From: Rhizobium mesosinicum
GTDB lineage: Bacteria > Pseudomonadota > Alphaproteobacteria > Rhizobiales > Rhizobiaceae
DNA length: 64,000 bases
Reading direction: 5' to 3'
Assembly (NCBI RefSeq): GCF_019511345.1
Contig: NZ_JAEUAK010000004.1
Location: 248,001-312,000, forward strand
Shown: positions 26,411 to 36,158 of the stretch, piece by piece
Numbering within the stretch: the stretch's first letter is position 1
Layout: each line of letters starts with the position of its first letter
Position numbers and translations under genes: made by a program
The notes under the pieces: generated by a model
What the model saw: only the letters and a program-made list of their open reading frames with translations
Told to the model about the DNA's origin: nothing
The model's database searches: none

Positions 26411-27664
26411 CTATCCGGCGCGGGAGAGCACACCCATGCGGCGCAATGCTTCCACCTGATCGTCGACGGTCGGCACGAGCTCGCCGGCATGGGAGTTGGG
26501 CTCGGCGGGTGCGGGTGCCGCTGCTTCCTCCTCGCCGAAGACGACCGTGCAGTTGCGGCCGGCAGCTTTCGCCGAATAGAGCGCCCGGTCGGCGGCCGAG
26601 ACCAGCCGGTCGATATTGGCGTCGATCGCTGAGGAAAGCGCGATGCCAACGCTGACGGTGGCGGGGATCAGTGCCTCGCCCGTGCTGACCGGCAGGCGGC
26701 AGAATTCGGCGCGGATCGATTCCGCCAGTGCTTCCGCTTCCGTCTGGTCGCGGACGGTCACGAAGGCCGCGAATTCCTCGCCGCCCATGCGGCCGAAAAT
26801 ATTGTTGGGGATATACTGACGGGCAAGGCGGGCGAAGGCGGTCAGCACGGCATCGCCCGATTGATGGCCGAAGCGGTCGTTGACGCGCTTGAAATGGTCG
26901 AGGTCGAAGAGGATGACGCCGACCTGATGCTGCTCGGCATGCGCCTTTTCCCGGATCTTGTCGAAATGGCCGAGCAGGCCGCGGCGGTTCAGCACGCCGG
27001 TAAGCGAATCCGTCAGCGTCAGCAGACGCAGATGGCGTTCCGACCGTTCCATGATGAGACGGCAGGTGAGCGCAAAGGCTATGGTGAGCAGAAAGGCGCT
27101 CGCCATGGCGGCCGCACCGCTGAAATTCGTCGCTTCCCTATCCGAAGGCAGCGTCAGCGCCATGGCCACAGCTACGCTGAAGCAGAGAAAGGCCTGCAGC
27201 ACGAAGACTGCCATCAGCTTGATGCGCGTGCGCTCGCGGCGGATGTCGCCGGCGGCCACCGCCATAGCGAGCGCGGTCGCGCCGGTCGCGGAGGCGAGAT
27301 TGTAGAGTATGACGCGGTTGGAGTAATCTTCGTTGATCCACGGCAGGAAGACGCCGGCCAGCCAGATTGCCGGCGGCAATAGCGCCCACCATTCCAGCTT
27401 CTTGCGGTCGAGTGCCAGAAAGCCGGTGGCCCAGGCGCCCTGGCCGAGCAGGGCAACGGCATTGCCGATTTCGATGGAGAGCAGGTTGGGGATTTCGCCG
27501 CGGGCGGCGACCAGTGCAAAGCCGATGCCGCTGAACAGGAAGCCTAGTCCCCAAAAAAGGTAGGCGGCGCTTTTCTGGTTGTGGCGCCAGGCCACGAACA
27601 AAACCAGCGCCAGTGTAAGGGCCTCGGAGCACCAGATGGACAGACCTGTAGCGACATTGAACAC
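26411..27664 (-). CDS. Membrane-anchored diguanylate cyclase
   Basis: A 417-residue protein with six or more N-terminal membrane helices and a C-terminal GGDEF domain whose catalytic motif is GGEEF at 294-298, preceded by LTDSLTGVLNRRG and LFDLDHFKRVNDRFGH. It should make cyclic-di-GMP from two GTP. The inhibitory RxxD site is absent (IPNN at that place). The last 40 residues are a charged, Ala/Pro-rich tail. It lies upstream of the P450 gene on the same strand with 142 bases between. Confidence 0.92.
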   Translation of the reverse strand: MFNVATGLSIWCSEALTLALVLFVAWRHNQKSAAYLFWGLGFLFSGIGFALVAARGEIPNLLSIEIGNAVALLGQGAWATGFLALDRKKLEWWALLPPAIWLAGVFLPWINEDYSNRVILYNLASATGATALAMAVAAGDIRRERTRIKLMAVFVLQAFLCFSVAVAMALTLPSDREATNFSGAAAMASAFLLTIAFALTCRLIMERSERHLRLLTLTDSLTGVLNRRGLLGHFDKIREKAHAEQHQVGVILFDLDHFKRVNDRFGHQSGDAVLTAFARLARQYIPNNIFGRMGGEEFAAFVTVRDQTEAEALAESIRAEFCRLPVSTGEALIPATVSVGIALSSAIDANIDRLVSAADRALYSAKAAGRNCTVVFGEEEAAAPAPAEPNSHAGELVPTVDDQVEALRRMGVLSRAG

Positions 27665-28043
27665 GGCAGCAACCCCTTGAGTGTTGGCGCATTCTTGCCG
27701 AAGAAGCTCGCCGTTTGATTAATGGCGCGAACCTCGGGCCGAGATTTCGGAGTTATCTGCCGGTAAGCTTTCTGCACGGTAAATGTCCGTAGATCTGTCG
27801 AATGTGGTAAGCCTTCCTTCATCCTGTCACCGACAAAAGCTGTGGGACGGAAAGATCTGGCCTCGCTGTTAACAGGCGGTTGGAAGAAACGGAATAGGGA
27901 AATGCCAAAGCCATATGCCACGCCTGCTTCTTAACGTTATCCTTATGCGTGTCTTGAAGAGGGGGGCGGGGACACTCTATGTAAGAACAAGGCATTTTTC
28001 TTTGATTCCCGGCATTCGCCGGAAAGACGTTAAAAGGACGCAC
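27665..28043. other. 379-base region between divergent diguanylate cyclase and clpP
   Basis: No gene is seen. It holds the upstream regions of both genes, including the heat-shock-like clpP promoter at 27953-27983. The plus-strand frame that opens at 27915 is the upstream extension of clpP and is not conserved. Confidence 0.7.
27953..27983 (+). promoter_or_regulatory. RpoH-like heat-shock promoter of clpP
   Basis: CTTGAA (27953-27958) is followed after 16 bases by CTCTATGTA (27975-27983). This matches the sigma-32 pattern CTTGAA-N13-17-CCCCATNTA at 6 of 6 and 7 of 9 (counting the N). It lies about 60 bases before the clpP start, and clpP is a known heat-shock gene in proteobacteria. Confidence 0.6.
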
Positions 28044-28673
28044 ATGAGAAACCCAGTCGATACCGCTATGGCCCTTGTGCCGATGGTTGTGGAACAGACC
28101 AACCGCGGTGAACGCTCCTACGACATCTATTCTCGCCTGCTCAAGGAACGCATCATCTTCCTGACGGGTCCTGTCGAGGACCATATGGCGACACTCGTCT
28201 GCGCCCAGCTTCTCTTCCTCGAGGCCGAAAACCCCAAGAAGGAAATCGCGCTCTACATCAATTCGCCGGGTGGCGTCGTTACTGCCGGTATGGCGATTTA
28301 TGACACCATGCAGTTCATCAAGCCGGCCGTCTCGACGCTATGCATCGGGCAGGCTGCTTCGATGGGGTCGCTCCTTCTGGCTGCTGGCCATAAGGACATG
28401 CGTTTCGCCACGCCGAACTCCCGCATCATGGTCCATCAGCCCTCGGGCGGTTTCCAGGGCCAGGCATCGGACATCGAGCGTCACGCCCGCGACATCATCA
28501 AGATGAAGCGCCGCCTCAACGAAGTCTATGTGAAGCACACGGGCCGTACCTATGAGGAAGTTGAAAAGACCCTCGATCGCGACCATTTCATGGATGCGGA
28601 CGAGGCCCAGACCTGGGGCGTCATCGACAAGGTTCTGACATCGCGCGTCGAAATCGAAGGCGATCAGGCCTAG
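28044..28673 (+). CDS. clpP: ATP-dependent Clp protease proteolytic subunit
   Basis: A 209-residue ClpP, the 14-mer serine protease that works with ClpX and ClpA. The catalytic triad is complete: Ser106 in [14 protein letters not shown], His131 in MVHQPSGG and Asp180 in TLDRDHF. The N-terminal loop region [24 protein letters not shown] is conserved. AAAAGGA precedes the ATG at 28044 by about 7 bases. It lies upstream of clpX with a 304-base gap containing an inverted repeat, so the two may be expressed separately. Alphaproteobacteria often have further clpP copies elsewhere. Confidence 0.97.
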   Translation: MRNPVDTAMALVPMVVEQTNRGERSYDIYSRLLKERIIFLTGPVEDHMATLVCAQLLFLEAENPKKEIALYINSPGGVVTAGMAIYDTMQFIKPAVSTLCIGQAASMGSLLLAAGHKDMRFATPNSRIMVHQPSGGFQGQASDIERHARDIIKMKRRLNEVYVKHTGRTYEEVEKTLDRDHFMDADEAQTWGVIDKVLTSRVEIEGDQA

Positions 28674-28977
28674 TAATTAATAGGGATGGTGTTTTCGCTG
28701 CCACAGTTCTATCCCATTTGTGATTGAACAAGGGGTTTCAACTGGCGGCGGAGACGCTAATAGTAGCTATTAATGCTATGTTGAATTTTTATGACATAGC
28801 ATTCGGCATTCGAAGGGGAATTCGTTGCCGCCGGCACCCGGACATGATTGATTCGGCCCGGTTCGTACCCCCTGAAGCCTTTGTCGGCAGAAACTCCGGA
28901 TAGGGGCGCCGTCAGGGAGCTGATTGAGTGGACCGCGATTTCGTGTTGGAAATGCGGCGTGCTGGAAGGAAAGTGAT
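28674..28977. other. 304-base region between clpP and clpX
   Basis: No gene is seen. It contains a 9-bp inverted repeat at 28772-28803 and presumably the clpX promoter. No clear intrinsic terminator follows clpP. Confidence 0.6.
28772..28803. repeat. 9-bp inverted repeat between clpP and clpX
   Basis: AATGCTATG (28772-28780) and CATAGCATT (28795-28803) pair perfectly around a 14-base AT-rich spacer. A regulator site or a transcript hairpin are both possible. Confidence 0.55.
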
Positions 28978-30255
28978 ATGAGCAAGGTCAGCGGCAGCAA
29001 CGGCGGCGACAGCAAGAACACCCTCTATTGTTCTTTCTGCGGAAAGAGCCAGCATGAAGTCCGGAAGCTTATTGCTGGACCGACCGTGTTCATCTGCGAT
29101 GAATGCGTCGAATTGTGCATGGACATCATCCGCGAGGAGAACAAGTCCTCGATGGTCAAGTCCCGCGACGGCGTTCCCACGCCCCAGGACATCATCAAGG
29201 TTCTCGACGAATATGTCATCGGCCAGCGTCAGGCGAAGAAGATCCTGTCGGTTGCCGTTCACAATCACTACAAGCGCCTCGCGCACGCCTCCAAGAACGG
29301 CGACGTGGAACTGGCGAAGTCGAACATCATGCTGGTCGGCCCGACCGGTTGCGGCAAGACCTATCTTGCCCAGACGCTGGCCCGCATCATCGACGTTCCC
29401 TTCACGATGGCCGATGCGACCACGCTGACGGAAGCCGGCTATGTCGGTGAAGACGTCGAAAACATCATCCTGAAGCTTCTGCAGGCTGCGGACTACAATG
29501 TCGAGCGCGCCCAGCGCGGCATCGTCTACATCGACGAAGTCGACAAGATTTCCCGCAAGTCCGACAACCCGTCCATCACCCGCGACGTGTCGGGCGAGGG
29601 TGTGCAGCAGGCGCTTCTGAAGATCATGGAAGGCACGGTTGCCTCGGTTCCGCCGCAAGGCGGCCGCAAGCACCCGCAGCAGGAATTCCTGCAGGTCGAC
29701 ACGACGAACATCCTGTTCATTTGCGGTGGCGCCTTTGCAGGCCTCGACAAGATCATCTCCGCCCGCGGCGAGAAGACCTCGATCGGCTTTGGCGCGACCG
29801 TCAAGGCACCGGACGACCGCCGCGTCGGCGAAGTGCTGCGCGAGCTGGAGCCGGAAGATCTGGTCAAGTTCGGCCTCATCCCCGAATTCATCGGCCGTCT
29901 GCCGGTTCTGGCAACGCTGGAAGACCTCGACGAGGATGCACTGATCCAGATCCTGTCCGAGCCGAAGAACGCGCTGATCAAGCAGTATCAGCGCCTGTTC
30001 GAGATGGAAGACGTGGAATTGAGCTTCCACGAAGATGCGCTGCGCGAAATCGCCCGCAAGGCGATCATCCGCAAGACCGGCGCCCGCGGCCTCCGCTCGA
30101 TCATGGAGAAGATCCTGCTCGACACGATGTTCGAACTGCCGGCGCTGGAAGGCGTGCGCGAAGTCGTCATCTCCGAAGAGGTCGCACGGGGCTCGGCCCG
30201 TCCGCTGTATATCTATGCGGACCGCCAGGACGAGAAGGCAAACGTCTCGGCCTGA
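28978..30255 (+). CDS. clpX: ATP-dependent Clp protease ATPase subunit ClpX
   Basis: A 425-residue AAA+ unfoldase that feeds substrates to ClpP. The N-terminal zinc-binding domain has Cys18, Cys21, Cys40 and Cys43. Walker A is GPTGCGKT at 121-128 and Walker B is [10 protein letters not shown]. The ClpP-binding IGF loop ([10 protein letters not shown]), the pore loop (GYVGEDVE) and sensor 2 ([10 protein letters not shown]) are intact. In alphaproteobacteria ClpXP degrades cell-cycle and stress regulators such as CtrA. The ATG at 28978 has GGAAGGAAAG upstream. A hairpin terminator follows. Confidence 0.98.
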   Translation: MSKVSGSNGGDSKNTLYCSFCGKSQHEVRKLIAGPTVFICDECVELCMDIIREENKSSMVKSRDGVPTPQDIIKVLDEYVIGQRQAKKILSVAVHNHYKRLAHASKNGDVELAKSNIMLVGPTGCGKTYLAQTLARIIDVPFTMADATTLTEAGYVGEDVENIILKLLQAADYNVERAQRGIVYIDEVDKISRKSDNPSITRDVSGEGVQQALLKIMEGTVASVPPQGGRKHPQQEFLQVDTTNILFICGGAFAGLDKIISARGEKTSIGFGATVKAPDDRRVGEVLRELEPEDLVKFGLIPEFIGRLPVLATLEDLDEDALIQILSEPKNALIKQYQRLFEMEDVELSFHEDALREIARKAIIRKTGARGLRSIMEKILLDTMFELPALEGVREVVISEEVARGSARPLYIYADRQDEKANVSA

Positions 30256-30279
30256 GCTTGCGTTGGGAAGCGTTATTTC

Positions 30280-30306
30280 AAGGGGCTTGCCTTGTGCAGG
30301 CCCCTT
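30280..30306 (+). terminator. Intrinsic terminator of clpX
   Basis: AAGGGGCTTGC (30280-30290) pairs with GCAGGCCCCTT (30296-30306), with one G-U wobble, around a 5-base loop and is followed by TCTATTTG. It lies 25 bases after the clpX stop. Confidence 0.75.
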
Positions 30307-30546
30307 TCTATTTGAAAACGGGTGCCGGGCGCTGATAATAGTTGCGGGCAAGGTTGAAAACAGCCTTGGCCGATATTGCGCAAACGATGACCCTTGGCAA
30401 TGATGCTGTGATTCCGTAGCCTGTTGCTGGCGTTGCTATTTTAGGCGGTTCGGAAATGGTAAGCGTCGCTCCAGATAGGCGCTTCATTGTGTTGGCGTTC
30501 CATGTAATAAAGCTGTCACAACCGTGGAACGCGGGCGTTAACGTGG

Positions 30547-30588
30547 CTTGAAAAGCGTAGTCAGAACCTCCACTTGTAGCAACAAGTG
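30547..30588 (+). promoter_or_regulatory. Heat-shock-like promoter and leader hairpin of lon
   Basis: CTTGAA (30547-30552) is followed after 15 bases by CTCCACTTG, a partial match to the sigma-32 -10 element. Overlapping its end, CACTTGT (30571-30577) and ACAAGTG (30582-30588) form a perfect 7-bp hairpin with loop AGCA, about 70 bases before the lon start. The -10 match is weaker than that before clpP. Confidence 0.4.
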
Positions 30589-30657
30589 AGAGTGCCGGCC
30601 GGATCCCAAGCGGCCGCGCCAAAGAGCCCGGTATCGGGACGATGGAAAGGAATAAAA

Positions 30658-33075
30658 ATGACGAAGAAAACGTCTGTAGCGAGCAGCACCGCTTATCCTG
30701 TTCTCCCCCTGCGCGACATCGTGGTGTTCCCCCATATGATCGTGCCGCTGTTCGTCGGGCGGGAAAAGTCGATCCGTGCGCTCGAAGAGGTCATGGGTTC
30801 CGACAAGCAGATCATGCTGGTCACCCAGATCAACGCCAGCGACGACGATCCGGATCCGTCTGCGATCCACCGCGTCGGTACGGTCGCGAACGTCCTCCAG
30901 CTTTTGAAGCTGCCTGACGGCACCGTGAAGGTTCTGGTCGAAGGCCGCGCCCGTGCCGAAATCGATACCTATACGAGCCGCGAAGATTTCTACGAAGCTC
31001 TCGGTCACGTGCTCGAAGAGCCGCATGACGATGCGGTCGAACTGGAAGCTCTGTCGCGTTCCGTCGTGTCGGAATTCGAGAGCTACGTGAAGCTCAACAA
31101 GAAGATTTCGCCCGAAGTTGTCGGTGCGGCCAGCCAGATCGACGACTATTCCAAGCTCGCCGATACGGTCGCCTCGCACCTGTCGATCAAGATCACCGAG
31201 AAGCAGGAGATGCTGGAGACCACCAGCGTCAAAGCGCGCCTCGAAAAGGCGCTCGGCTTCATGGAAGGCGAGATTTCGGTCCTGCAGGTCGAAAAGCGCA
31301 TCCGCTCGCGCGTCAAGCGTCAGATGGAGAAGACCCAGCGCGAATATTACCTGAATGAACAGATGAAAGCGATCCAGAAGGAGCTCGGTGACGGCGAGGA
31401 AGGCCGCGACGAGATGAGCGAACTGGAAGAGCGCATCGCCAAGACGAAACTCTCCAAGGAGGCCCGTGAAAAGGCCGACGCGGAGCTGAAGAAGCTGCGC
31501 CAGATGAGCCCGATGTCGGCTGAAGCCACCGTCGTGCGCAATTATCTGGACTGGCTGCTCGGTATCCCCTGGGGCAAGAAGTCGAAGATCAAGTCTGATC
31601 TCAACAATGCCGAGAAGATCCTCGAAGCCGATCACTTCGGTCTCGAAAAGGTCAAGGAGCGCATCGTCGAGTATCTGGCGGTCCAGGCTCGCGCCACCAA
31701 GATCAAGGGTCCGATCCTGTGCCTCGTCGGCCCTCCGGGTGTTGGCAAGACCTCGCTCGCCCAGTCGATCGCCAAGGCAACCGGCCGTGAATATGTTCGC
31801 ATGGCTCTCGGTGGCGTCCGTGACGAGGCCGAAATCCGCGGTCACCGCCGCACCTATATCGGTTCGATGCCCGGCAAGGTCATCCAGTCGATGAAGAAGG
31901 CGAAGAAGTCCAACCCACTCTTCCTGCTCGACGAAATCGACAAGCTCGGCCAGGACTACCGCGGCGATCCGTCTTCGGCCCTGCTCGAAGTGCTTGATCC
32001 GGCCCAGAACTCGACCTTCATGGACCACTACCTGGAAGTCGAATACGATCTGTCGGACGTGATGTTCATCACTACGGCGAATACGCTGAACATTCCGGCT
32101 CCGCTGATGGATCGCATGGAGGTCATCCGTATCGCCGGCTACACCGAAGACGAGAAGCGCGAAATCGCCAAGCGGCACTTGCTGCCGAAGGCCATCAAGG
32201 AACATGCGCTGCAGCCGAGTGAATTCTCGGTCAGCGACGACGCCCTGATGGCGATCAGCCAGCAGTACACCCGCGAAGCCGGTGTCCGTAACTTCGAACG
32301 CGAATTGATGAAGCTTGCCCGCAAGGCGGTCACCGAGATCATCAAGGGCAAGACGAAGTCGGTTCACGTCACGGCAGAGAACATCGACGATTATCTTGGC
32401 GTTCCGCGCTTCCGCCACGGCGAAGCCGAGCGTGAGGATCAGGTCGGCGTGGTCACGGGTCTTGCCTGGACGGAAGTCGGCGGCGAGCTGCTGACGATCG
32501 AAGGCGTCATGATGCCTGGCAAGGGCCGCATGACGGTCACCGGCAACCTGAAGGAAGTGATGAAGGAATCGATCTCTGCGGCGGCCTCCTATGTCCGCTC
32601 GCGTGCGGTCGATTTCGGCATCGAGCCGCCGCGCTTCGACAAGAGCGACATTCACGTGCACGTGCCGGAAGGCGCAACGCCGAAGGATGGTCCGTCTGCC
32701 GGTGTCGCGATGGCAACCGCGATCGTCTCGATCATGACCGGCATCCCGGTCAACAAGGATGTGGCAATGACGGGTGAAATCACCCTGCGCGGCCGTGTCC
32801 TGCCGATCGGTGGTCTCAAGGAAAAGCTGCTTGCGGCACTGCGCGGCGGTATCAAGAAGGTGCTGATTCCGGAAGAGAACGCTAAGGATCTCGCCGAGAT
32901 TCCTGACAACGTGAAGAACAGCATGGAGATCATTCCGGTCTCCCGTATGGGCGAGGTGATCAAGCACGCGCTGGTCCGTCGTCCCGAGCCGATCGAGTGG
33001 GATGGCACGGTTGAAACGCCCGTCATCGCGACCGTCGAAGGGCTCGATGACGCAGGCGTTGCCATAGCTCATTGA
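30658..33075 (+). CDS. lon: ATP-dependent protease La
   Basis: An 805-residue LonA protease: an N-terminal substrate-binding domain ([20 protein letters not shown]), coiled coil, AAA+ domain with Walker [10 protein letters not shown] and Walker [11 protein letters not shown], and a C-terminal protease domain. The Ser-Lys dyad is Ser680 in [11 protein letters not shown] and Lys723 in [11 protein letters not shown]. It degrades damaged and regulatory proteins; in alphaproteobacteria these include DnaA and cell-cycle factors. GGAAAGGAATAAAA precedes the ATG. It is followed by a very strong terminator and then hup, the common alphaproteobacterial order. Confidence 0.98.
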   Translation: MTKKTSVASSTAYPVLPLRDIVVFPHMIVPLFVGREKSIRALEEVMGSDKQIMLVTQINASDDDPDPSAIHRVGTVANVLQLLKLPDGTVKVLVEGRARAEIDTYTSREDFYEALGHVLEEPHDDAVELEALSRSVVSEFESYVKLNKKISPEVVGAASQIDDYSKLADTVASHLSIKITEKQEMLETTSVKARLEKALGFMEGEISVLQVEKRIRSRVKRQMEKTQREYYLNEQMKAIQKELGDGEEGRDEMSELEERIAKTKLSKEAREKADAELKKLRQMSPMSAEATVVRNYLDWLLGIPWGKKSKIKSDLNNAEKILEADHFGLEKVKERIVEYLAVQARATKIKGPILCLVGPPGVGKTSLAQSIAKATGREYVRMALGGVRDEAEIRGHRRTYIGSMPGKVIQSMKKAKKSNPLFLLDEIDKLGQDYRGDPSSALLEVLDPAQNSTFMDHYLEVEYDLSDVMFITTANTLNIPAPLMDRMEVIRIAGYTEDEKREIAKRHLLPKAIKEHALQPSEFSVSDDALMAISQQYTREAGVRNFERELMKLARKAVTEIIKGKTKSVHVTAENIDDYLGVPRFRHGEAEREDQVGVVTGLAWTEVGGELLTIEGVMMPGKGRMTVTGNLKEVMKESISAAASYVRSRAVDFGIEPPRFDKSDIHVHVPEGATPKDGPSAGVAMATAIVSIMTGIPVNKDVAMTGEITLRGRVLPIGGLKEKLLAALRGGIKKVLIPEENAKDLAEIPDNVKNSMEIIPVSRMGEVIKHALVRRPEPIEWDGTVETPVIATVEGLDDAGVAIAH

Positions 33076-33116
33076 GGCTTGGCGGCCACATTTACGCCCA
33101 ATTGTTGCAAATCGTG

Positions 33117-33148
33117 AAAAAAGGCCGGCGGAAACGCCGGCCTTTTTT
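33117..33148. terminator. Strong bidirectional-looking terminator after lon
   Basis: A perfect 14-bp stem (33117-33130 with 33135-33148) made of an A6 run, GGCCGGCG, a GAAA tetraloop, CGCCGGCC and a T6 run. The GNRA loop, GC core and U-tract make this the clearest terminator in the window. Confidence 0.95.
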
Positions 33149-33283
33149 GTGAAAACGTCATGTAGACGCTTGCTTTTCCTTGATTTGCAGGGTTTTTGGG
33201 TTCTCGGCGGGCCTGATGAAAGCGATTTCTTCGCCTAGCTTCCAGATTGAGTTGTTTCAAACCATTTAGAAAGGGGTGGAAAC

Positions 33284-33559
33284 ATGAACAAGAATGAACT
33301 CGTGTCCGCAGTAGCCGAAAAGGCTGGACTGACGAAGTCTGACGCAGCATCTGCCGTCGACGCCGTTTTTGACGTTGTGCAGGCCGAGCTGAAGAACAAG
33401 GGCGACATCCGTCTCGCTGGCTTCGGCAGCTTCACGGTTTCTCATCGCGCTGCCACGAAGGGTCGCAACCCGTCGACCGGCGCCGAAGTCGACATCCCGG
33501 CACGCAACGTGCCGAAGTTCACGCCCGGCAAGGGCCTGAAGGACGCCGTCAACGGCTGA
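33284..33559 (+). CDS. hup: DNA-binding protein HU
   Basis: A 91-residue HU-family protein that bends and compacts DNA as a dimer. The start MNKNELVSAVAEKAGLTKSD and the arm region GFGSFTVSHRAATKGRNPSTG are typical; the arm ends PARNVPKFTPGKGLKDAV. It could be called hupB. The gene has its own upstream region after the lon terminator and its own terminator downstream, so it is a single transcription unit. Confidence 0.96.
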   Translation: MNKNELVSAVAEKAGLTKSDAASAVDAVFDVVQAELKNKGDIRLAGFGSFTVSHRAATKGRNPSTGAEVDIPARNVPKFTPGKGLKDAVNG

Positions 33560-33873
33560 TACGAGATTGTCCGCCGGCCGTAAACGAGAACGGCCGCGCA
33601 GGATTTTGAGGGGTTCGGCATTGCCGGACCCCTTTTTGCTTTCGGCGCTTGCCGCATGCCGCGCTTCGTCTCACGACGGTGATGCTCTCGGGGTGGGATG
33701 AAGGCCTCACCGGCGGTAACGGCTTCGGCTCGAGCCCGCGAACGCAGCGAGATGCATCGCGAATGGCAGGCGGCCTGACTCAAACCGTACAAAATGTCGC
33801 AGCCTGTCATGTGTCTGTCATGGCAGTCCCGCAGAAAACCTCTGTTCGATTTTTCGATATTGGGGGATTTTCA
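33560..33873. other. 314-base region between hup and the phytase-like gene
   Basis: The hup terminator lies at 33610-33637. An upstream in-frame extension of the phytase-like gene crosses this region but lacks any signal peptide or ribosome-binding site and looks non-coding. Otherwise I see nothing. Confidence 0.6.
33610..33637 (+). terminator. Intrinsic terminator of hup
   Basis: GGGGTTCGGC (33610-33619) pairs with GCCGGACCCC (33623-33632), with one T-G wobble and a 3-base loop, followed by TTTTT. Confidence 0.85.
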
Positions 33874-36075
33874 ATGACATTGTCTTCGCACAAGGCAGCG
33901 CTTGCTGCCGTACTTTTCGCATCCGTTGCCTTCCCGGCAGTGGCTGAGCCGGTTTTCAACCGTATCGCCTGTTTCCCGGTCGCGACCAACCTGCCGGCCG
34001 ACACGGACAAGCTTTCGGCTACCTCGGCCGAAATCATCACCGCTTCGCAGGATGGCAACACGCTGATCTATAGCGACAGCCCGCTCGGCGCGATCGGCTT
34101 CATCGACATTACCGATGCCAGGGAACCAAAGGCCGGCGGCGCGCTGATGATGGACGGCGAGCCGACCTCGGTGACGACGGCGGCCGGCAAGGCGCTCGTC
34201 GCCGTCAATACCGGCGAAAGCAAGCAGAAACCGTCGGGCCGTCTGGCGATCGTCGATATCGCTACCAAGAAGATCGATGCGACCTGCGATCTCGGCGGCC
34301 AGCCCGATTCGATCGCCCTCAACAAGGACAGGACGCTCGGCGCAATCGCGATCGAGAACGAGCGTGACGAAGAGGTCCATGACGGCAAACTACCGCAGAT
34401 GCCGGCAGGCGACCTCGTCGTCTTCCGGGTTAAGACCGATGGCACCGTCGATTGCGGCACCATCAAGCATATCGCCCTGACCGGCCTTGTCGGCGTTGCT
34501 CCTGACGATCCGGAACCGGAATTCGTTTCCTTCAACAGCCAGAACGAAATTGCGCTGACGCTGCAGGAAAACAACGAGATCATCATTCTCGACGGCGCGA
34601 CCGGCGCGGTGAAGGCGCACTTCTCTGCCGGCAGCGTCGATCTCACGGGCATCGACACCAAGCGGGACGGCGCCCTGAAGTTCACCAGCGAGAAGAAGGG
34701 CGTCCTGCGCGAGCCTGATGCCGTCAAGTGGCTGGACGACAACCGGCTCGTTGTCGCCAACGAAGGCGACTATGAAGGCGGCTCGCGCGGCTTCACCATC
34801 TTCGACAAGACCGGCAAGGTCCTGTTCGAATCTGGCAGTTCGTTCGAACGTGCCGTCGCCGCAGTTGGCCACTATCCGGAAAGCCGCTCCTCGTCGAAGG
34901 GCGTCGAGCCGGAAGGGCTGGAAGCCGCGAAATTCGGCGACGACGACCTGTTCTTCCTTCTCGCTGAACGCGCTTCCGTCGTCGGCGTGTACAAGGACAC
35001 CGGTGCCGATCCGGAACTGCTGCAGATTCTGCCCTCGGGCATTTCTCCGGAAGGCGCGATCGCCATTCCGCAGCGTAACCTGTTTGCCACCGCCAACGAA
35101 CTCGACCTCGGCAAGGACGGCGGCGCGCGTTCGCACGTCATGATCTATGAGCGCGGCGAAGGCGAGAAGGCCTATCCGCAGATCGTTTCCGCCGAGAAGG
35201 ACGGAAACCCCATCGGCTTTGCAGCTCTTTCTGGTCTCGCCGCCGTTCCGGGCAAGCCGGGCGTGCTCTATGCCGTCAGCGACAGCTTCCTCGCCTCACA
35301 GCCGACGATCTACACGATTGACGCCGCCAGGAAGCCCGCCGTCATCACCGATGCGCTCGTCGTCAAGCGTGACGGCGCTCCGGCTCAGAAGCTCGACATC
35401 GAAGGCATCGCCGTTGCTGCCGACGGCTCCTTCTGGCTGGCCTCGGAGGGCTATACCGAGCGCCTGGTGCCGCATGCTCTCTACAATGTCACCGCCAAAG
35501 GCGACATCAAAACCGAGATCGCCCTGCCGAAGGAACTGCTCGCCAACGAAATCCGCTTCGGCTTCGAAGGCGTCACGATCGTCGGCACCGGCGACGACAC
35601 AACGCTGTGGATGGCCGTTCAGCGCGAGTGGAACGACGATGAGAAAGGCTTCGTGAAGCTCGTCTCCTACAATCCGAAGAAGAAGGAATGGGGTGGAGTG
35701 CGCTACCCGCTCGACAAGACCGAGAGCGGCTGGGTCGGTCTCTCTGAAATCACCGCTCAGGGCGACAGCGTCTACATCATCGAACGCGACAATCTCGTCG
35801 GCGATGCGGCCAAGCTGAAGAAGCTCTACAAGGTTGCAATCTCCGACCTGAAGCCGGGGAAGCTCGGGGCCGATCTGCCTGTCGTCAAGAAGACGGAAGC
35901 CCACGATTTCATCGGCGATCTGAAGTCGGCCACCAACGGCTACGTCCTCGACAAGCTGGAAGGCTTCGCTTTCGATGCATCGGGTAAGGCCTATGCGGTG
36001 ACCGACAACGACGGCGTGAGCGACTCCTCGGGCGAAACCCTGTTCTTCCCAGTCAACCTGACCGCCACGAACTGA
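33874..36075 (+). CDS. Secreted phytase-like esterase-domain protein
   Basis: A 733-residue exported protein with a signal peptide (MTLSSHKAALAAVLFASVAFPAVA, cleavage before EPVF). The first half has beta-propeller-like strands (AIGFIDITDAREPKAGG, SGRLAIVDIATKKIDATCDLGG). The second half is the phytase-like domain: DIEGIAVAADGSFWLASEGYTERLV, RFGFEGVTIVGTGDDTTLWMAVQRE and KLEGFAFDASGKAYAVTDNDG. Such proteins are annotated as esterase-like activity of phytase family; hydrolysis of a periplasmic phosphoester is inferred only. GGGGGA precedes the ATG at 33874 by about 7 bases. A hairpin terminator follows. Confidence 0.85.
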   Translation: MTLSSHKAALAAVLFASVAFPAVAEPVFNRIACFPVATNLPADTDKLSATSAEIITASQDGNTLIYSDSPLGAIGFIDITDAREPKAGGALMMDGEPTSVTTAAGKALVAVNTGESKQKPSGRLAIVDIATKKIDATCDLGGQPDSIALNKDRTLGAIAIENERDEEVHDGKLPQMPAGDLVVFRVKTDGTVDCGTIKHIALTGLVGVAPDDPEPEFVSFNSQNEIALTLQENNEIIILDGATGAVKAHFSAGSVDLTGIDTKRDGALKFTSEKKGVLREPDAVKWLDDNRLVVANEGDYEGGSRGFTIFDKTGKVLFESGSSFERAVAAVGHYPESRSSSKGVEPEGLEAAKFGDDDLFFLLAERASVVGVYKDTGADPELLQILPSGISPEGAIAIPQRNLFATANELDLGKDGGARSHVMIYERGEGEKAYPQIVSAEKDGNPIGFAALSGLAAVPGKPGVLYAVSDSFLASQPTIYTIDAARKPAVITDALVVKRDGAPAQKLDIEGIAVAADGSFWLASEGYTERLVPHALYNVTAKGDIKTEIALPKELLANEIRFGFEGVTIVGTGDDTTLWMAVQREWNDDEKGFVKLVSYNPKKKEWGGVRYPLDKTESGWVGLSEITAQGDSVYIIERDNLVGDAAKLKKLYKVAISDLKPGKLGADLPVVKKTEAHDFIGDLKSATNGYVLDKLEGFAFDASGKAYAVTDNDGVSDSSGETLFFPVNLTATN

Positions 36076-36096
36076 GTTCGCGTTCCCATGAAACGC

Positions 36097-36125
36097 AAAG
36101 GCCGGATCTTGCTCCCGGCCTTTTT
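36097..36125 (+). terminator. Intrinsic terminator of the phytase-like gene
   Basis: AAAGGCCGG (36097-36105) pairs with CCGGCCTTT (36115-36123) around a 9-base loop, and the T-run continues. It starts 22 bases after the stop codon and also lies downstream of the convergent LysR gene. Confidence 0.85.
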
Positions 36126-36158
36126 CTTTAGCCGATTCGCCCTTGAACAGACGATGGC

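Larger units (their letters stand above)
30256..30657. other. 402-base region between clpX and lon
   Basis: No gene is seen. It holds the clpX terminator (30280-30306) at the left and the lon promoter candidate and leader hairpin (30547-30588) at the right. The middle shows nothing I can name. Confidence 0.6.

Noticed and set aside
28912..30351. A 479-codon frame antisense to clpX
   Set aside because: Shadow of a highly biased gene; composition is not protein-like and no start signal exists.
30538..33072. An 844-codon frame antisense to lon
   Set aside because: It mirrors lon codon structure, is Arg/His/Asp-rich and has no recognisable domain.
33649..33873. An in-frame N-terminal extension of the phytase-like protein
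   Set aside because: It would place 75 residues before the signal peptide and lacks a ribosome-binding site.
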